Shown here one piece after another: positions 18,135 through 26,440 of a stretch of DNA of 64,000 nt. The notes beneath the pieces are model-generated. The model was given only the letters and a program-made list of their open reading frames with translations. It was not told the DNA's origin and did not search any database. Origin of the DNA: Leifsonia sp. Root1293 (GTDB lineage: Bacteria > Actinomycetota > Actinomycetes > Actinomycetales > Microbacteriaceae); NCBI RefSeq assembly GCF_001425325.1, contig NZ_LMEH01000001.1:2200602-2264601 (forward strand). The letters run 5' to 3'. The stretch's first letter is position 1. Each line of letters begins with the position of its first letter. Made by a program: the position numbers and the translations under genes.

Positions 18135-19319
18135 CTATTCCTGTGGTGGATGGTGCGGTGCTGCGGTCGGTGGCGTCGGGGAGGGCGCCGAGGGGCGGAT
18201 GCGGCGCCGCAGCGTCAGCTGCTCGGGCAGCGCCCCGCGGATGCCGGCGGGCCAGAGCAGGGTCACGACGATGAGCAGCGCTCCGAAGACGAGCACGGGC
18301 AGGTTGCCCGAGAGCCGCTGGGTGAGATCGGCCGGCAGGTCCAGTGCTCCGGTCAGGGTTCCGATGAGCCAGGGCAGCAGCACGATGACCATGGATCCGA
18401 GCAGGGCGCCGAGCATGCTGCCGAGACCGCCGATGACCACGGCCACCACCAGCAGCAGCGAGAAGGCGAGGGTGTAGGCGCCGGGGCTCACCGACTGCGT
18501 CACGAAGCAGAGCACGGCTCCGCCCGCTCCGGCAGCCACGGAACTGGCGGTGAAGGCGAACACCTTTCCGCGCCCGGCGCGCACGCCGTTCAGGCGCGCC
18601 GCGACCTCGTCGTCGCGCGCCGCTCGCATCCGGAGTCCGAGCACGCCCGATCTGATGCCGCTCAGCACTGTCACGACCACGGCGGCGACGCCGATGGCCA
18701 CCCAGGCCTGCCACTGCTCGACCGCGATGATCGTGGAGAGCGCCGGCGGCACTGCGTCGTAGGCGATCTGCAGTCCCTGGTCGCCGCGGAGCACTCCGCT
18801 GAAGACGGCCGTGACCGCGGGCAGCGCGATCACGAGGGCGAGCATGACACCGGCGAGGTAGGGTCCGCGCAGGCGGGCGGCGGCGAGGCCGAGGAGCAGT
18901 CCGACCCCTCCGGATGCGGCCAGCGCGGCACTGAGCGCCAACGCGAAACGGGCGACGCCGTCGACGCCGGCATCCGTCAGGGCATTCGCCGCGATGGCGT
19001 AGCCGTAGCCGCCCACGGCCATGAGCGCCGCGTGCCCCAGGGAGAGCTGGCCGGTGAGGCCGATGAGCAGGGTGAGCCCGGCCGTGGCGCAGAAGTAGGC
19101 GGCGACGAGCGCGAGCTGGTAGTTGCGATACGGGTCGAGCAGGAAGGTTCCGCCGATGGCGATGGCGGTCAGCACGAGGGCCGTTCCGACCAGGCGCGTG
19201 CGACGACGACCCGTGGTGCGGGCACGGGCGACGGATGCCGCGGTCATTCCGTTCGCTGAGGCCCGGACGGAGTCCGCGGTCGAAGCGCCACGACCGGACA
19301 GCTCGGTTTCGGCGCTCAT
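18135..19319 (-). CDS. Branched-chain-type ABC transporter permease (LivM-like)
   Basis: 394 residues with about ten hydrophobic helices starting near residue 40. LivM signature region: GLTLLIGLTGQLSLGHAALM. The cytoplasmic N-terminal tail is unusually long, and residues around 10-23 (GRGASTADSVRASANG) are encoded by a dispersed repeat copy (19254-19287). A later start is possible at GTG/ATG codons after the repeat (e.g. the Met in ANGMTAAS). ATG overlaps the preceding permease stop by 4 nt. Confidence 0.9.
   Translation of the reverse strand: MSAETELSGRGASTADSVRASANGMTAASVARARTTGRRRTRLVGTALVLTAIAIGGTFLLDPYRNYQLALVAAYFCATAGLTLLIGLTGQLSLGHAALMAVGGYGYAIAANALTDAGVDGVARFALALSAALAASGGVGLLLGLAAARLRGPYLAGVMLALVIALPAVTAVFSGVLRGDQGLQIAYDAVPPALSTIIAVEQWQAWVAIGVAAVVVTVLSGIRSGVLGLRMRAARDDEVAARLNGVRAGRGKVFAFTASSVAAGAGGAVLCFVTQSVSPGAYTLAFSLLLVVAVVIGGLGSMLGALLGSMVIVLLPWLIGTLTGALDLPADLTQRLSGNLPVLVFGALLIVVTLLWPAGIRGALPEQLTLRRRIRPSAPSPTPPTAAPHHPPQE
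19254..19287. repeat. Family B repeat copy inside the LivM-like coding sequence
   Basis: CGCTGAGGCCCGGACGGAGT...CGGTCGAAGCG matches the right arm at 12439-12477 and the copy inside the ECF gene at 31843-31880 (reverse orientation here). Read in the gene frame it gives ASTADSVRASANG. The ECF copy gives ASTADSARASASEG in the same frame. Confidence 0.8.
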
Positions 19320-20194
19320 GCGACACGCGCCTCTCGAGCCGAGAAGATGCCTCCGGGCCGCACCAGCAGCACGACCACGAGCAGCACGAGCACGGCGATG
19401 GGGGCGACTGTCGAGCCCACATAGCCGGTGACCAGGCTGATGGCGACCCCCACGATCAACCCGCCGACCAGCGCGCCGACGGGCGAATCGAGACCGCCGA
19501 CCACGGCGACAGTGAAGGCGTAGACGAAGAGCATGTCGGCCGAGTGCGGACTCAGCCCGAGCTCCGTCGGCACGAGCAGGAGTGCTGCGAGAGCACCGAC
19601 GGCGGCGGCGAGCATCCAGCCGATGGTGAGCATGCGCGACACCCGCACGCCGAGCAGCCGCGACACCTCGGGGGCGAACGCCGACGCCCGCAACTGGAGA
19701 CCCAGCGACGTCCGCGTGAACAGGAGGGCGAGCCCGATCATGACCACGACGGCCACGATGAGGATGAAGACGTCGTAGGGCGAGAACACGGGGACCCCGC
19801 CGATCACGATGGGGCTCTGGTCGAACGGCGCCGCCATCGGGCGGTACTGCTGGCCGAAGGCGATGCCCAGCGCGGACTGGAGCACCATGACCACGCCGAT
19901 GGCGATGATCACGCCGGCCAGCGGCGAGTTCTGCGGGGCGAAGCGCATCACGCCCCGCTCGACGACGTAGCCGAGGATCGCCCCGGCGGCGAGAGCACTG
20001 GCGAGCCCCGCCCAGTAGGAGCCCGTGAACGCTGTCACCGCGAAGGCGACATAGGTGGCCACCACGGCCATCGCCCCTTGCGAGAAGTTGACGATGCGTG
20101 CCGCGCGCCAGATGAGCACGAGGGCGAGAGCGAAGAGCGCGAAGATGGCGCCGCGGGCGATGCCGGTGGCGAGGAGGAAGAGCAGTCTGTCCAT
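19316..20194 (-). CDS. Branched-chain-type ABC transporter permease (LivH-like)
   Basis: 292 residues, mostly hydrophobic, with the LivH pattern IWRAARIVNFSQGAMAVVATY (given in part: VNFSQGAM) near 35-45 and LGLQLRASAFAPEVSRLLGV as the coupling loop. It forms the membrane channel with the LivM-like protein. It starts 2 nt after the LivF-like stop codon, and its own stop overlaps the next start by 4 nt. Confidence 0.92.
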   Translation of the reverse strand: MDRLLFLLATGIARGAIFALFALALVLIWRAARIVNFSQGAMAVVATYVAFAVTAFTGSYWAGLASALAAGAILGYVVERGVMRFAPQNSPLAGVIIAIGVVMVLQSALGIAFGQQYRPMAAPFDQSPIVIGGVPVFSPYDVFILIVAVVVMIGLALLFTRTSLGLQLRASAFAPEVSRLLGVRVSRMLTIGWMLAAAVGALAALLLVPTELGLSPHSADMLFVYAFTVAVVGGLDSPVGALVGGLIVGVAISLVTGYVGSTVAPIAVLVLLVVVLLVRPGGIFSAREARVA

Positions 20195-20196
20195 TC

Positions 20197-20913
20197 TCAG
20201 AACCCCAAGTAGGCGTGGCGGAGGGCGTCGTCGGTGAGCAGTTCCGGCGCCGGTCGATCGGCGACGACCCTGCCGAGGGAGAGCACGACGCCGTGATCGG
20301 CGATGGAGAGTGCGCTCGTCACGTTCTGCTCGGCGAGCAGAACTGTCAGCCCGGTCTCGTCGCGCAGCGCGCGAAGCACCCCCAGGATCTGCGCGACCAC
20401 GCGCGGAGCCAGTCCGAGCGACGGCTCGTCGAGGATCAGCATCCGGGGCCGCGCGATGAGAGCCCGTCCGAGGGCGAGCATCTGCCGTTCGCCACCCGAG
20501 AGCTGGTGGCCGGATGCCGTTCGCCGGCGCGACAACGGCTCGAAGAGGTCGTAGATCTCGTCGACGGCAGCGGTGAGGCTCCGCCGATCGAAACGCCACA
20601 GGCCGCCGAGCCGCAGGTTCTCGTCGACCGTGAGCTCGGCGACGACGCTGCGCCCCTCGGGAACCTGGGCGAGCCCGCTCCGCGACCGGTCCTCCACGCT
20701 GACACCGGTGAGGTCGCGACCGTCGAGCACGACGCGTCCCGACCGTGGAGTGACGAGGCCCGAGATGGTGCGGAGCAGGGTGGTCTTGCCTGCCCCGTTC
20801 GCTCCGAGGAGGGCGACGATGGCGCCTGGGGGAATGGCCAAGCGCACCTCGTGGAGCACCGGCGAGCCGCCGTACCCGGCCGAGATGGCGTCGATCTCGA
20901 GGAGCGCCGTCAT
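20197..20913 (-). CDS. ABC transporter ATPase (LivF-like)
   Basis: 238 residues. Walker A GANGAGKTT, LivF-type VPEGRSVVAELTVDENL, signature LSGGERQMLALGRAL, Walker B LILDEPSLGLAP and switch His replaced by Gln-containing LLAEQNV, which is normal for LivF. ATG at 20913 overlaps the LivG-like stop by 4 nt. Confidence 0.93.
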   Translation of the reverse strand: MTALLEIDAISAGYGGSPVLHEVRLAIPPGAIVALLGANGAGKTTLLRTISGLVTPRSGRVVLDGRDLTGVSVEDRSRSGLAQVPEGRSVVAELTVDENLRLGGLWRFDRRSLTAAVDEIYDLFEPLSRRRTASGHQLSGGERQMLALGRALIARPRMLILDEPSLGLAPRVVAQILGVLRALRDETGLTVLLAEQNVTSALSIADHGVVLSLGRVVADRPAPELLTDDALRHAYLGF

Positions 20914-21656
20914 GCGGCCGGCTCCACGCCCAGATAGGCCTCCTCGACCCGCGGATCGGCCTGCACCTCGGCCGGAGTGCCGCTCGCGATCACGCGACCG
21001 AAGTCGAGCACCACGACGCGATCGGCAAGGCTCATCACGAAGTCCATGTGGTGCTCGACGACCAGGACGGAGCACCCCGTCGCGGCGATGCCGCGCACCG
21101 TGGCGGCCAGGTCGGCGATGTCGTCCGAGCCGAGGCCGCCGGCAGGTTCGTCGAGCAGAAGGAGTTGGGGGCGCGTCACGAGGGCGCGGGCCAGGGCGAC
21201 GCGCTTGCGCTCCGGATAGGGCAGTGACGCCACCGGGCGAGCGGCCTGTTCAGCGAGGCCGAGCGCGGCGAGCTGGTCGGTCGCGGCGAGCACGGCATCC
21301 GTCTCGCTCGCGCCTCTCCCGTCGCGGCCGACGAGCCCGAGCGGGACGAGGACGTTCTCGAGCACGGTCATCGAGTCGAAGAGGCCCAGGCCCTGCAGAG
21401 TCCGGGAGACACCGCGGCCGATCAACCCCGTCGGAGCCGAGGGCGCCGGCCGACCGTCGATGTCGATCCGTCCTCTCGCGCGCCGCACGAGCCCGCACAC
21501 GGCGTTGAAGACGGTGGTCTTGCCCGCGCCGTTCGGCCCGATGAGCGCCGCAGTCTCGCCGGAGGCGACCTCGAGCGAGACGTCGTCCAGGGCGGTCAGG
21601 CCGCCGAAGGCGACAGTGAGCCCGGTGATCCGCAGCCGTGGCGTTGGTGTGTGCAT
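20910..21656 (-). CDS. ABC transporter ATPase (LivG-like)
   Basis: 248 residues from ATG at 21656 (AGAGG 6 nt upstream); a longer frame to 21752 lacks such a site and crosses the operator. Walker A GPNGAGKTT, LivG-type RGVSRTLQGLGLFDSMTVLENV, the usual LSGGQ-type signature degenerate here (LPYPERKRVALARAL), Walker B LLLLDEPAGGL and switch VVEHHMD. First gene of the importer unit LivG-F-H-M-binding protein. Confidence 0.92.
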   Translation of the reverse strand: MHTPTPRLRITGLTVAFGGLTALDDVSLEVASGETAALIGPNGAGKTTVFNAVCGLVRRARGRIDIDGRPAPSAPTGLIGRGVSRTLQGLGLFDSMTVLENVLVPLGLVGRDGRGASETDAVLAATDQLAALGLAEQAARPVASLPYPERKRVALARALVTRPQLLLLDEPAGGLGSDDIADLAATVRGIAATGCSVLVVEHHMDFVMSLADRVVVLDFGRVIASGTPAEVQADPRVEEAYLGVEPAA

Positions 21657-21696
21657 CGGCACCTCTTCGTGTCGTGGTGGCAACACTGTACAACAG

Positions 21697-21715
21697 AAAC
21701 CGACCAGACGGTATG
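21697..21715. promoter_or_regulatory. TetR-type operator, site 3 (AAACCG-N6-CGGTATG)
   Basis: ACCG (21699-21702), six bases ACCAGA, CGGT (21709-21712). The outer bases are less symmetric than in sites 1 and 2. It lies about 43 bp upstream of the LivG-like start, near a possible TACAGT -10 box on the minus strand. This links the importer to the acyl-CoA genes. Confidence 0.6.
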
Positions 21716-21752
21716 CTGATGTTGCACGGGCGCGCGCGGTCGTTCCGCACAC

Positions 21753-21885
21753 CGCTGGTCGAGTAGCCCGCGAGCGCAGCGAACAGGCGTATCGAGACCC
21801 GAGATACCGGCGCTACTCGGGCGGCGCATGGGAAGGGTGGTCTCGATACGCGTCCTCGCTGCGCTCGGTCGCTACTCGACCAGCG
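21753..21885. repeat. Family A palindromic repeat
   Basis: Outer arms CGCTGGTCGAGTAG and CTACTCGACCAGCG are perfect complements. Internal modules are GCGAGCGCAGCGA...GTATCGAGACC and GGTCTCGATACG...CGCTGCGCTCGG. The whole 133 bp could fold into one long hairpin. It lies between the importer unit and the sugar dehydrogenase gene, within the gap 21657-21972 that otherwise holds only the operator at 21697-21715 and the family B copy next to it. Confidence 0.88.
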
Positions 21886-21892
21886 GACACTG

Positions 21893-21926
21893 CGCTTCGG
21901 GCGGTCGCTGCGCTCGGCCCTCAGCG
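21893..21926. repeat. Family B repeat, 34-bp identical copy
   Basis: CGCTTCGGGCGGTCGCTGCG...CTCAGCG is the exact reverse complement of 12377-12410. It is directly followed by CTCGACCAGCGGACACGGCG, a piece of family A, so both families are interlaced here. Confidence 0.85.
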
Positions 21927-21972
21927 AGCGGGGGAGGGCCTCGACCAGCGGACACGGCGCCGCGCTGGGGCC

Positions 21973-24045
21973 CTACCCGCCCAGCGTCACCTTCAGGATC
22001 TTCTCGTTGCTGTTGTTCGCGACGCTGTCCTTGTCGCCCTGGTTCGTCGTGGTGAGCCACAGCCCGCCATCGGACGACGGCTCGACGGTGCGCAGCCGGC
22101 CGTAGGTGCCGACGAAGAACTGCTGCACGGAGGCGAGGGCGTCGCCGCTGATCACCTCGCGAAACAGCCGCGCGCCCCTCCCGCAGGCGATGTAGACGAC
22201 GTCGCGCACGATGGTCAGGCCGCTGCAGGACCCGTCGGCCGTCGGATAGGTCTTCTTCGGTGCGATGAGGCCGGCGGTGCCGCATCCGTTCCCCGAGGTG
22301 CCCTCGCACAGCGGCCACCCGTAGTTGCCGCCCTTCACCACGAGATTCGTCTCGTCCATCACACTGTTGCCGAACTCCTGCTGCCAGAGCCTTCCCCGGC
22401 TGTCGAAGGCGATGCCCTGCGGGTTGCGGTGGCCGTAGCTCCAGACGTAGCTGCCGAACGGGTTGTCGCTCGGAATGCCACCGGTGCGCGTGAGCCGCAG
22501 GATCTTGCCGTTCAGCGCTCCGGTACCGGTGAGACGCTGGGCGTAGTCGCCGTTCTGCGCATCGCCCGTCGAGGCGTAGAGCATGCCGTCCGGCCCGAAG
22601 CGCAGGCGGCCGCCGTTGTGGTACTTGTTGCGCAGGATGCCGCTCACGAGCACCTGCACAGACGTGGTGTCGAGCTTTCCGGCCGAGTACTTCAGCCGCA
22701 CGATCCGGTTGTCCGTCGCAGTGGAGTGCATGACATAGAGCCACGGATCCGCCGCGAAGTCGGATGCGATCGCTATGCCCATCACCCCACCCTCGCCATC
22801 GGTGCCCTTCGCTCCGGGGATCGTGCCGACGCTCGTCTTCGCCCCCGTCGCCGGCACCAGGCGCACGATGTCGAGGGCGTCACGGCGCGCATAGAGCACC
22901 GAGCCGTCGGGCAGGGTGGTGAGGCCCCACGGGATGTCGGTGTCCGTCGTCACCTGGGCGACCCCGCAGATGGGACTTCCACAGGCGGCACCGGTCGTCG
23001 TGGTGGCGGGCGCACTGGCGGCGGACGCGTTGCCCTGGGCGTCGCGTGCGACGACGGTGTAGGAGTAGGCGCGGCTGACGGCCAGCCCGCTGTCGGTGAA
23101 GGTGAGCACTGCGCCACCGACCGACCCGACGACGGTGCCGTCGCGACGCACGTCGTACCGGGTGACGGCGACGTTGTCGGTCGATGCCGCCCAGGTCACC
23201 TTCACGCTGGTTCCGGATGCCACGGCCGCGACCGACTTCGGCACCGTCGGCGCAACGGTGTCCGCTGTGCACTGCGGCGGCGTCACCGTCACGGTGGAGC
23301 TGGCCTGCGAGACGTTGCCCGCAGCATCGCGGGCGTTGACGTACCAGCCCCAGGCGACTCCCGCCACGACCTTGACGGATGCCGAGCGCACGGTTCCGGC
23401 GACCGAGGTGACGAGCTGGCCGTCGTGGTACAGGTCGTAGGCGGAGACCCCGACGCCATCCTTCGACGCCGTCCAGCTCAGGGTGACGGCGGTGCAGGTG
23501 AGCGCCGAACTCGTCAGGCCGCTCGGCGCGGTCGGCGGGGTGGTGTCCGGCAGCTTCGCGGGAACGGTCCACTTCTGGTGGGTCGCCGTCGTGCAGGCGT
23601 GCAGGTTCACCTCGGTTCCGCCGGTCGTCCGCGCGCCGCGCACATGGAGACACAGACCTGTCGCCGTGTGCTTCAGCGTCTTGGCGCTCGTGTAGCTCCA
23701 CTTCTGGGAGGCTGAGCCCGAGCACTGGGCGATCACGGCCTTCCGCGGTCGGGTCGTGGTGACCGGGCCGGCGGTCAGGCAGCGGGCGCCGTCGAAGACG
23801 CGCAGTTCGCCCTCGGCCGTGCGCGTCCAGCGCTGGTCCGCTCCGCCGTTGCAGGTCCCGATCACGGTCTGCGCCCCGACGGTCATCGACCCGTACTGGA
23901 CGTCGAGGCACTTCTTCGAGGCGACTCCGATGATGGGTTTGCCCGTGGCGGCGTACGCGGCGTCGGCTGGCGGCAGCGTCAGCAGAGCCGCAACGCAGAT
24001 GACGGACAGGATGGCTGCCAGCAGCATCCGGAGCTGACTTCTCAT
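21973..24045 (-). CDS. Secreted ricin-lectin / FN3 / PQQ-type sugar dehydrogenase
   Basis: 690 residues. Signal peptide (1 to about 30, ending ADAAYA). Ricin-type beta-trefoil at about 36-162 with three QxW motifs (71-73, 114-116, 157-159). Two fibronectin type III domains at about 170-258 and 265-350. The glucose/sorbosone dehydrogenase-type beta-propeller runs from about 362 to the end, with YHNGGRLRFGPDG carrying the probable catalytic His and GHRNPQGIAFD. The catalytic part should oxidise an aldose with PQQ or act on a related carbohydrate; the lectin domain should hold it on a polysaccharide. It is flanked by unrelated genes. Confidence 0.9.
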   Translation of the reverse strand: MRSQLRMLLAAILSVICVAALLTLPPADAAYAATGKPIIGVASKKCLDVQYGSMTVGAQTVIGTCNGGADQRWTRTAEGELRVFDGARCLTAGPVTTTRPRKAVIAQCSGSASQKWSYTSAKTLKHTATGLCLHVRGARTTGGTEVNLHACTTATHQKWTVPAKLPDTTPPTAPSGLTSSALTCTAVTLSWTASKDGVGVSAYDLYHDGQLVTSVAGTVRSASVKVVAGVAWGWYVNARDAAGNVSQASSTVTVTPPQCTADTVAPTVPKSVAAVASGTSVKVTWAASTDNVAVTRYDVRRDGTVVGSVGGAVLTFTDSGLAVSRAYSYTVVARDAQGNASAASAPATTTTGAACGSPICGVAQVTTDTDIPWGLTTLPDGSVLYARRDALDIVRLVPATGAKTSVGTIPGAKGTDGEGGVMGIAIASDFAADPWLYVMHSTATDNRIVRLKYSAGKLDTTSVQVLVSGILRNKYHNGGRLRFGPDGMLYASTGDAQNGDYAQRLTGTGALNGKILRLTRTGGIPSDNPFGSYVWSYGHRNPQGIAFDSRGRLWQQEFGNSVMDETNLVVKGGNYGWPLCEGTSGNGCGTAGLIAPKKTYPTADGSCSGLTIVRDVVYIACGRGARLFREVISGDALASVQQFFVGTYGRLRTVEPSSDGGLWLTTTNQGDKDSVANNSNEKILKVTLGG

Positions 24046-24101
24046 CGTCGCCTCCCTCGGCGCGCTCCAGTGCGCGTCGTCCTCAGGATATGACCCGCAC
24101 G

Positions 24102-24563
24102 TCAGACGCCGCGGGTACCTGCACTGTGAGCGCCACCGTCTGTGCCGCGCACGTCGTCCGAGCCCTGGCGCCCGGACCGATCCACGTCGGGGTCGACCTC
24201 ATCGGCCTTCCTGGCGCGTTCCTCCGCCTCCACACGCAGGCCCTCCGCGTCGTCGCGGTGCTCGGCGGACTCCCGCTGCAGCCGCTCCGCATCGAGCTGC
24301 GCCTGACGCGCGGCGGCTTCGGCCTTCGCGGCATCGGCCTGCGCCTGCTGCGCATCGGCGGATGCCTGGGCAGACGTCGCCTGCCGCTCCCGTGCCGCCA
24401 GTTCTCGCTCTGCGGCCTCGTTGCGCAGCTCGGATGCCTTCTCGCGCCCGGCCCGCTGCCTCGCCTCACGACGTTTCGGCGCCGTGATCAGCAAGATGGC
24501 CACAACCACGATGATGACGACGACGACAGCGACGATGATCCAGATCCATGCACTGGTGTCCAC
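24102..24563 (-). CDS. Small single-pass membrane protein with coiled-coil tail
   Basis: 153 residues, GTG start after GAAGG. One N-terminal transmembrane helix (about 6-28, very Val/Ile rich), then a Lys/Arg stop-transfer cluster (PKRREARQRAGREK). A long Ala/Glu/Arg/Gln heptad-like region (about 35-125) predicts a coiled coil, followed by a polar tail. I do not recognise a named family. The C-terminus would be cytoplasmic. The coiled coil suggests self-association or a scaffold, which is inference. Confidence 0.75.
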   Translation of the reverse strand: MDTSAWIWIIVAVVVVIIVVVAILLITAPKRREARQRAGREKASELRNEAAERELAARERQATSAQASADAQQAQADAAKAEAAARQAQLDAERLQRESAEHRDDAEGLRVEAEERARKADEVDPDVDRSGRQGSDDVRGTDGGAHSAGTRGV

Positions 24564-24593
24564 TTCGATTCACCTTCCTCAGATCGCCCCGCC

Positions 24594-24654
24594 ATCAGAC
24601 AAGCCCTCCGAGGCCGCCCATCCCAAGGGCTTGATTTCTTGCTGGCGGTCTGAT
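24594..24654 (-). terminator. Nested inverted repeats between SDR and membrane-protein genes
   Basis: Inner arms AAGCCCT (24601-24607) and AGGGCTT (24626-24632) are nested within ATCAGAC (24594-24600) and GTCTGAT (24648-24654). Placed just after the SDR stop on the minus strand it could terminate that operon, but there is no clear T run. Confidence 0.45.
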
Positions 24655-24681
24655 TCGCCCGCGACCGGAGGCCGGGAGTCG

Positions 24682-25416
24682 TCAGTGGTGCGGGATGCCC
24701 GCGATCATGCCGCCATCGACCACGAACTCGGCGCCACTCGTGAAGCGGGAGGCGTCGCTGGCTAGAAAGACGATCGTGCCGGCGACGTCGTCGGGAACCC
24801 CTGGCCGCCCGAGCGGGATGTCGATCCTCGCGGGGTCGATCCTGGTGGTCATGTCGGTGAGGATCAGCCCGGGGTGCACGGAGTTCACCCTGATCCCGGA
24901 TGCCCCGAGCTCGACGGCGAGCGACTGGCTGAGTCCGCGCACGCCGAACTTCGAAGCCGTGTAGCCGTGCAGGCCCGGCGAGCCGCGCATGCCCTCGACC
25001 GAGGAGATGTTGATGATCGAGCCACTGCCCTGCGCCTTCATCTGCGGAACCACCGCTCGGCAGCCGAGGAACACCCCGGTGAGGTTGACCGCGATCACGG
25101 CGTTCCACTTCGCCAGCGTCAGGTGCTCGATCGGCGCTGCATTGGCGATGCCGGCGTTGTTCACGAGGACGTCCAGCGATCCGAACGCGCCCACAGCTGC
25201 GGCCACGACGCGGTCCCATGCGGCCTCATCGGTGACGTCCAGCGCCTCGAACAGCGCGCGCTCGCCCAGCTCGGCGGCGAGCGCACCACCCTCGTCGGCG
25301 AGCAGGTCGGCGATGACCACTCGCGCGCCGGCCGCGTGCAGCGACCGCACGTAGGCAGCACCGAGGCCGCGCGCACCGCCGGTGACGAGCGCGACGCGTC
25401 CATCGAGATCCGTCAT
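24682..25416 (-). CDS. Short-chain dehydrogenase (hydroxysteroid-dehydrogenase-like SDR)
   Basis: 244 residues. GGARGLG cofactor loop, NNAG, catalytic Ser in NISSVEG, Tyr and Lys in HGYTASKFG. The HGYTASKFGVRGLSQSLAVEL pattern is common in 3-alpha/20-beta-hydroxysteroid-dehydrogenase-type SDRs. Last gene of the SDR-TetR-oxidoreductase-SDR unit, starting 5 nt after the oxidoreductase stop codon. Substrate unknown; a secondary alcohol on an acyl or alicyclic intermediate is likely. Confidence 0.88.
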   Translation of the reverse strand: MTDLDGRVALVTGGARGLGAAYVRSLHAAGARVVIADLLADEGGALAAELGERALFEALDVTDEAAWDRVVAAAVGAFGSLDVLVNNAGIANAAPIEHLTLAKWNAVIAVNLTGVFLGCRAVVPQMKAQGSGSIINISSVEGMRGSPGLHGYTASKFGVRGLSQSLAVELGASGIRVNSVHPGLILTDMTTRIDPARIDIPLGRPGVPDDVAGTIVFLASDASRFTSGAEFVVDGGMIAGIPHH

Positions 25417-25420
25417 GGCG

Positions 25421-26440
25421 TCACCCGACCCGCACGACGAGCCGCCCGACGGTCTGTCCGCCGGCCAGTTCCTGGATGGCGGCGGGAGCCTGCTCGAACT
25501 CCACCACTCCCCCCACCAGCGGCGAGATGGCGCCGGCATCCGCCAATCGCACCAGCTCGGCATGGGCCTCGGCCACGAGAGCGGGGTTCTTCGTCGGGTA
25601 GAGACCCCAGTGCAGGCCGAGCACGCTGTAGTTCTTCACGAGGGCATGGTTCGCCCGTACCGTGGGCACGGTCCCGCCGGCGAAGCCGATCACGACGATG
25701 CGCCCCTCGAAGGCGATGCACTTGGTCGACCGCTCGAAGCTCTCCCCGCCCACGGGGTCGAAGACCACGTCTGCGCCGCGGCCGTCCGTCGCCTCGTTGA
25801 CGATTGCGGCGAGGTCCTGCTCGCCCCGCACGATCACCAGTTCGGCACCGGCCTCACGCACGACGTCGGCCTTGCCCGCGCTGCCGACCACGCCGATGAC
25901 CCTGGCTCCGGCGGCGACGGCGAGTTGCACGGCGGCACTTCCGACCCCGCCCGCCGCTGCATGGACGAGCACGGTCTCGACGGCCTGCAGCCGCGCCCGA
26001 CGATGCAGGGCGAACCACGCGGTCTGGTAGGCGATCATCAGCCCGGCGGCCTGCACGTCGTCGAGCCCGTCCGGCGTCGGATGCACCTCGGATGCCGCGA
26101 GCACGGCGTACTCGGCGAGCACGCCGATCTTCGTCGCCACCACCCTGTCGCCGATGCCCAGGGCGGGCTTCCCGCCGGTGCGCACGCCGTCGGCATCCGG
26201 CCCGAGAGCCACGATCTCGCCGCTCAGCTCGATGCCCGGCGTGAACGGAGGTTCGGGGCGTACCTGGTACTCGCCCCGGGCGAGCAGCACGTCGGGGAAG
26301 TTGACGGCGACGGCGTGCACTTTCACGAGCACTTCACCGGCGCCGGGCACGGGCACGGGCAGGTCGTGGAGCTCGAGCACCTCCGACGGCTCTCCGGTGC
26401 GGACGACCCTCCACGCGCGCATGGTGGTCGGCTCAGGCAT
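25421..26440 (-). CDS. NADPH:quinone oxidoreductase-family MDR protein
   Basis: 339 residues, zinc-free medium-chain reductase. N-terminal VHAVAVNFPDVLLARGEYQ, cofactor motif AAAGGVGSAAVQLA (near 155) and FDPVGG (near 222) are standard for this family; the cysteine ligands of zinc ADHs are absent. It probably reduces an activated double bond of an enoyl or enone with NADPH. It overlaps the end of the TetR gene by 8 nt. Confidence 0.9.
   Translation of the reverse strand: MPEPTTMRAWRVVRTGEPSEVLELHDLPVPVPGAGEVLVKVHAVAVNFPDVLLARGEYQVRPEPPFTPGIELSGEIVALGPDADGVRTGGKPALGIGDRVVATKIGVLAEYAVLAASEVHPTPDGLDDVQAAGLMIAYQTAWFALHRRARLQAVETVLVHAAAGGVGSAAVQLAVAAGARVIGVVGSAGKADVVREAGAELVIVRGEQDLAAIVNEATDGRGADVVFDPVGGESFERSTKCIAFEGRIVVIGFAGGTVPTVRANHALVKNYSVLGLHWGLYPTKNPALVAEAHAELVRLADAGAISPLVGGVVEFEQAPAAIQELAGGQTVGRLVVRVG

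Noticed and set aside
24083-24469. 128-codon minus-strand frame overlapping the coiled-coil protein
   Set aside because: Arg/Pro-rich product in another frame; the 24102-24563 frame has a transmembrane helix, coiled coil and RBS.
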